Shown here in pieces: positions 60,735 through 64,000 of a stretch of 64,000 nucleotides of DNA. Position 1 is the stretch's first letter, and the number at the start of each line of letters is the position of its first letter. The stretch is from Pseudomonas graminis. GTDB lineage: Bacteria; Pseudomonadota; Gammaproteobacteria; Pseudomonadales; Pseudomonadaceae. The DNA is taken from contig NZ_SOCR01000007.1 in assembly GCF_004364335.1 (NCBI RefSeq), positions 186,001 to 250,000 on the forward strand, in the 5' to 3' direction. The notes beneath the pieces are model-generated. The model made no database searches and had not been told where the DNA came from. It worked only from the letters and a program-made list of their open reading frames with translations. Both the position numbers and the translations under genes were made by a program.

Positions 60735-62039
60735 TCACGATCGCTCTTTCATGGGCAGACGCTTGACCGAATAAGCCCGTTTCTCGTCCTCGGAGTTGTA
60801 GTAAACGTTCTGCGTCGTGCTGAGGCTGTTGTGGCGCAGATCGACCTGCAGGTCTTTCATGTCGCGGTGCGGCGCATCGAAGGTGGCCGAGGTGTGCCGC
60901 AGCCAGTGCAATGACGCCGCGCGCAGGCGGCCGACGTCTTCATCTGGCCAGTGCTCGGCCTGCATGCGCTGCAGCGCCCGATCAAACACTTCCTGCAGCA
61001 ACACGCGGATATGCCGGTCGGACAACCCGGCGCGGCCGCGCTGGGTGGCAATCAGCGGTGTGCTTTCACGGAAGCCGGGCAGGGGGGACAGACCCTGATG
61101 AAGACGCCAGCGCTTGAGGTAGTTATCGACATAGTCGTCACGCACGCTGATTTTGCCGGCTTTATTGCCTTTGCCCACCACGTGATACCACCAGTTGCCG
61201 GCGCTGTCCTTGCGCAGATCGCCCATGGTCGGTTTCCAGTTGTCACGGCCCACCAGATCGGAAACCCGCAGGTACATGGCAAAAATGGTCGCCACGATAA
61301 ACAGCGTGCGCTCGTACTTGGCGTCTTCGGCCGCCAGCAGCTCAGCGGTCTCCAGCACGAAATCCCACTGCAGCGAGGTCAGGATGCGCGTGTCCTGATT
61401 ATCGGTATTGCGCTCCTTGTATTTGCTCTTTTGCTTCACGGCCCGAAACGGGTTCTGCTCACAAAAACCCTCATCGATCGCGTGCTGGAAAAAGCTGCCA
61501 CACACCGCGAAGATCTGCGCGATAGAGCCTTGGGCCAGCCGGTAGGTGTCCTGAAGGGCGGGCCGGTTTTCTTCCTGGGCGCGCTTGCGTTCTTCCTTGG
61601 CGACGGTCTGACTGAACGGCCGCCAGTCGGGGTTGAGCACGTAGGTGTCCGTGGCGGTTTTCTTGCGTGCACCGAGCCGGGTGAAGCGGGATTTGACCAC
61701 CGGACCGACCCAGCCCGCGTCAGGTGCCAGACAGAATTCCATGAAGCTCTCGGCTTGGGTGCGGCGCATGGCGAGGAGGGGAGTTCTGGATTTGAGCATT
61801 GTCCACAGCAGCAGTCGTTCGATGTGGGTGCGGTAGGAATTGAACGTGGATTCGTTGCCGGCGTAGGACTTGAGAAAGCTGCGCACGGCGCGGTAGCCTT
61901 CGATGGCCTGGATTTCGGCAGGGAACTGCTCGAGATAATCGCGGATCGCCGGAAGCTCTTCCTTTAAGGAGCTGAAGTTGAGCTCGCCGAACTTCGCGTA
62001 GGTTTCGAACAGCGGATGAGGTGACGACGGTGCGGACAT
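60735..62039 (-). CDS. Tyrosine recombinase (phage integrase family), second copy
   Basis: Recombinase of 434 residues, longer than the one at 14604 and not closely similar to it. The N-terminal 200 residues contain a core-binding domain (FNSYRTHIERLLLWTML). The catalytic domain has Arg in AMYLRVSDL, Lys in VVGKGNKAGK, His and Arg in LHWLRHTSATF, a second His in LRHNSLSTTQ and Tyr in VYYNSED. The ATG at 62039 is preferred to the one at 62105, because the first 22 residues of the longer form cross a palindrome. It lies at the start of a decayed region and may belong to an old island. Confidence 0.9.
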   Translation of the reverse strand: MSAPSSPHPLFETYAKFGELNFSSLKEELPAIRDYLEQFPAEIQAIEGYRAVRSFLKSYAGNESTFNSYRTHIERLLLWTMLKSRTPLLAMRRTQAESFMEFCLAPDAGWVGPVVKSRFTRLGARKKTATDTYVLNPDWRPFSQTVAKEERKRAQEENRPALQDTYRLAQGSIAQIFAVCGSFFQHAIDEGFCEQNPFRAVKQKSKYKERNTDNQDTRILTSLQWDFVLETAELLAAEDAKYERTLFIVATIFAMYLRVSDLVGRDNWKPTMGDLRKDSAGNWWYHVVGKGNKAGKISVRDDYVDNYLKRWRLHQGLSPLPGFRESTPLIATQRGRAGLSDRHIRVLLQEVFDRALQRMQAEHWPDEDVGRLRAASLHWLRHTSATFDAPHRDMKDLQVDLRHNSLSTTQNVYYNSEDEKRAYSVKRLPMKERS

Positions 62040-62094
62040 TGGAATTCGCTGGCTTGGGGACGCGGAAGATGCCGGCATGATCGTGCAGGTGACG

Positions 62095-62136
62095 TGCATA
62101 TGCAATATCCGGGTCTGACAGTTATCGGATATTGCA
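62095..62136. promoter_or_regulatory. Palindromes just upstream of the second recombinase gene
   Basis: A perfect inverted repeat with 11-bp arms TGCAATATCCG (62101-62111) and CGGATATTGCA (62126-62136) separated by 14 bp, overlapped on the left by a 10-bp palindrome TGCATATGCA (62095-62104). It may be the recombinase operator, or a recombination core site, although the spacer is longer than the usual 6-8 bp. Confidence 0.6.
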
Positions 62137-62923
62137 TTTTTGGGTTGGGGTGTGCTAGCGAGGTCGCTTGAAGCTATTCGGTGTTTGTAAGTGGGTTGAG
62201 GCTTTTCAGAGCAATTCAGGTCATGGCTTCGAGTGTCTGCGTGTGGTTTCGGGGGTTTGAGCGGGGTCTGCCACGTAAATGTGGCGATTCTCCTGGCTGC
62301 GTCAGCGCCCTGCAGGCCTTGTTTTACGCGGCTTTCAGGAGTTCAGGCGCTGCTGACCCTGGTGAATCCGCGCTAGAGAGCTGCTGGTTTACGTGGTTTT
62401 AGTGACAGTGCTTGGGGTTGGTCCTGGCATAGCCTTGGAACGGCTGAATCCAGGGTCGAGTTTGCGTCCTGCAAGTCAGGGAGTCGCTGTTCATGGTCCC
62501 GGCGGCCAAGCGCTGGCGGTCAGCTGAATATCGCTGAGCTGCATGGTCGTAGGTCTCGGGATCTGCGCTTGTGGAGTGTCATCTGTGGTGTATTTCACTG
62601 GCGCCGATCAGGTATCGGCGTCGACGTGACTGAGGAACAGTTGTGGATTCTGGAGACTGAGTGCTGGCATGGCTTAAGAGATGTTCGCTGTGGATTCGAA
62701 GGTTGCGCTGGACTCGGCGATGCACTGCAGGTGAGCGGTGATCGTTGTTGTAGGTTCGTCGAGCTTGGGTGAACGGTGTGAGCCGCGAGCATCGAAGATA
62801 AGCGTTGGTATCGGCGAGAAGCTTGATGCCAGGGACAGAGGATTATGAAATGCAGAGGCGCCACGTTCAATTGTCCGGGACACACGGCCCAAATGCGTAA
62901 CATGATGTTACGCATAATGTATA
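62137..62923. other. Non-coding G/T-rich stretch
   Basis: About 790 bp without a credible gene on either strand. The plus strand is rich in G and T, and all open frames are short, Ser/Cys-rich or Pro-rich and without family features. At the right end lie the palindrome TGCGTAACAT G ATGTTACGCA (62894-62914) and CATAAT/ATTATG (62913-62928), which look like an operator next to an AT-rich promoter. Confidence 0.6.
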
Positions 62924-62928
62924 TTATG
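62894..62928. promoter_or_regulatory. Operator-like palindrome with AT-rich neighbour
   Basis: Perfect 10-bp arms TGCGTAACAT and ATGTTACGCA around a single G, followed by CATAATGTATATTATG, which contains a possible -10 element. The layout resembles the autoregulated promoter of a small repressor gene, but no such gene remains downstream. Confidence 0.5.
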
Positions 62929-63196
62929 TTAAATTATGTGTCTGAATCGCTTTTATACTTGCCCAGTTAACTTGAATTTGTCGGCGTTGAAAATTAATCG
63001 GCGGCACTATTCGCGGCGCTACGCGCAGAACGCAGAACGCAGAACGCAGAACGCAGAACGCACTGTAGCCGGCTCGCAGAACATAGCTCACTGCAAGTGC
63101 AAATACAGTTAGCGAGATGGCTCCCAGGACTTTACTCGCCTTGTCACTCCAAAGGCTTGGTAGCAACGACACCAGTACGGGTATCAGCGCGGTCAC
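62924..63196 (-). CDS. Possible small membrane protein interrupted by heptamer repeats
   Basis: A 90-residue frame with GTG start (GTGA overlaps the stop of the transposase relic). The first 42 residues are two hydrophobic segments (ALIPVLVSLLPSLW and LGAISLTVFALAVSYVL), like a small membrane or holin-type protein. The next part is SAFCVLR repeated, produced by the heptamer array, then unrelated sequence. The hydrophobic part may be the rest of an older gene. Coding status is weak. Confidence 0.3.
   Translation of the reverse strand: MTALIPVLVSLLPSLWSDKASKVLGAISLTVFALAVSYVLRAGYSAFCVLRSAFCVLRVAPRIVPPINFQRRQIQVNWASIKAIQTHNLT
63025..63059. repeat. Five tandem copies of a heptamer
   Basis: GCAGAAC repeated five times without interruption. 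The 7-bp unit is not a multiple of three, so each gain or loss of a copy shifts the reading frame crossing it. It is too short and has no spacers, hence is not a CRISPR. Confidence 0.95.
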
Positions 63197-63429
63197 TGCT
63201 GCCAGGTATACGCCAGCCTTTGTATCTGGTCCAAGAGAGCCTTTGCGGTTCTGCGGTTGTGTTTTGCCCGAAGCGAATCGGCTTTGAGTGCCTGCTTCAG
63301 CGTTTCGTGGAAAGGACTGAGCTTATTGAACGCGGCATGCCGCCGGTACACCGGCTGTTTAGCTTCGGGTGCTCTGATCCACTTCGGATGGTGTTCCTGG
63401 ACAGCCCGGATTGATTCCGCCGGTGGTTC
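63193..63429 (-). pseudogene. Transposase relic, IS21 IstA-like
   Basis: An open frame of 78 codons without a usable start, found by reading the minus strand. It contains SIRAVQEHHPKWIRAPEAKQ, PVYRRHAAFNKLSPFHETLK and AKHNRRTAKALLDQI, a pattern reminiscent of the region after the helix-turn-helix in IstA-like transposases (the RRTAxAL motif before a GYxGGYT segment). Here the frame ends in AYTWQQ and stop, so both ends have been lost. The assignment rests on recalled motif patterns, not on an alignment. Confidence 0.45.
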
Positions 63430-63663
63430 TCAGGGCCTACTGATGCGGATGCCAGTTTCTCCGCTTCCGGCATTCTGGTGCAGCATTCTCAAAAAGACAG
63501 ACACCAAAACCAACCCCACCCACCTAATCGCCACCCGCGCCTCGTTTCCGCTGACGGTGCTCATTACAGGGGCGTTTGAAGACATAGTGCTTCTAGCGCT
63601 TCTTGCGCCAGCTATCGCTCCAAGCGCAACATGTAACAAATAAGAAAGCACGCGGAAGTCAAA

Positions 63664-64000
63664 GTGTCTAAAGCAAAACTTACACCCCCTCAGAAGTTGG
63701 CCAAGCACTGGTTCGGCAGGAGTAACCTCTCTGCAGCGCAGAAGAAGTCAATAAAGCTTAGCAAGTTCCAGGCGATTGGTTGGTTTTTCAATGCGGTCGA
63801 CCTAACGGCCAAAGGATCAATCTTGAATCTGATAAATGGGATGTTTTGTTTTGATCGCGAAATCGATCAGCTCTCCCTTGGATATTTTGCACCCGTGCAC
63901 CTCTTATGCTCTGCGAATTGGGATGAAAGGCTGTTTGTGGCCTGGTGTCTAATTGACTCGACTGAACGAGAACTTGCAAAGACGCTGGTCGCTGAAGATC
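63664..64000 (+). CDS. Unknown protein, runs off the right edge
   Basis: Open frame of at least 112 codons from a GTG at 63664 to the end of the window, without a stop. It starts VSKAKLTPPQKLAKHWF, continues with IKLSKFQAIGWFFNAVDLTA and a moderately hydrophobic stretch LGYFAPVHLLCSANW, then WDERLFVAWCLIDSTERELA. CGGAAG lies 9 bp upstream. GC is well below that of the core genes and no family was recognised. Being next to a recombinase and a transposase relic, it looks like island cargo. The 234 bp before it hold nothing recognisable. Confidence 0.6.
   Translation, partial: MSKAKLTPPQKLAKHWFGRSNLSAAQKKSIKLSKFQAIGWFFNAVDLTAKGSILNLINGMFCFDREIDQLSLGYFAPVHLLCSANWDERLFVAWCLIDSTERELAKTLVAED

Noticed and set aside
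62595..62915. 106-codon minus-strand frame
   Set aside because: Ser/Pro/His-rich composition without motif, starting inside a palindrome; more likely chance.
63025..63059. Possible CRISPR array
   Set aside because: The repeat unit is only 7 bp and directly tandem, with no spacers and no cas genes.

Overview
The window is a piece of a Pseudomonas chromosome, most likely from the fluorescens/syringae lineages. The grounds are high GC core genes in tightly overlapping operons, an MvaT-family silencer, a membrane PQQ glucose dehydrogenase, a type II secretion operon in the order E-F-G-H-I-J-K-L-M-N-D, REP elements of the TGTAGGAGC type and an alternative chemotaxis cluster. No rRNA, tRNA or CRISPR array was seen. 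All family calls come from reading motifs by eye; no database search was run.

Layout. 0-4.1 kb: 3' end of a gamma-glutamyltranspeptidase gene, a DUF1624 membrane protein and a MalY/PatB-type PLP enzyme. 4.3-8.5 kb: a lower-GC accessory module that looks like an orphan type VI secretion cargo locus, with a class 3 lipase, a lipoprotein of probable immunity function, an internally deleted copy of that lipoprotein, and a PAAR spike protein. 8.9-12.9 kb: manganese catalase, small proteins, a double-domain KaiC-like ATPase and its response regulator. 12.9-19.4 kb: an alpha/beta hydrolase, an MvaT/MvaU-like protein, a tyrosine recombinase divergent from a KfrA-like coiled-coil DNA-binding protein across a nested palindrome, and a CHASE4-PAS-GGDEF-EAL protein directly behind the KfrA-like gene. 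19.4-24.6 kb: a MATE exporter, a TetR regulator and a secreted GH3 beta-glucosidase coupled to a small exported protein.

25.2-35.4 kb is an eleven-gene type II secretion operon with a lipoprotein secretin, followed by gcd (35.5-37.9 kb), a strong terminator and a cluster of REPIN-like repeats. 38.5-48.0 kb is a catabolic island: a LysR regulator divergent from a polyamine/opine-type ABC transporter, then two D-amino-acid-oxidase-like flavoproteins, a small [2Fe-2S] protein, a large flavoprotein with a second iron-sulfur motif, and a RidA imine deaminase. The logic is import of an amino compound, oxidative cleavage by a membrane-linked dehydrogenase and clean-up of reactive imines. The substrate cannot be read from the sequence.

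48.0-51.8 kb holds assorted small genes (an exported Cys-containing protein, a nucleotidyltransferase, a P-loop kinase, a LysR and an MDR-family oxidoreductase). 52.0-60.7 kb is a complete chemotaxis-type cluster: MCP, cheY, STAS protein, cheA, MCP, cheW, cheR, cheD, cheB. From 60.7 kb a second tyrosine recombinase is followed by about 1.6 kb of decayed, largely non-coding DNA with an IS21-like transposase relic, an array of heptamer repeats and palindromes. A lower-GC gene of unknown function then runs off the right edge. The 3' end of the che cluster is therefore a plausible island boundary.
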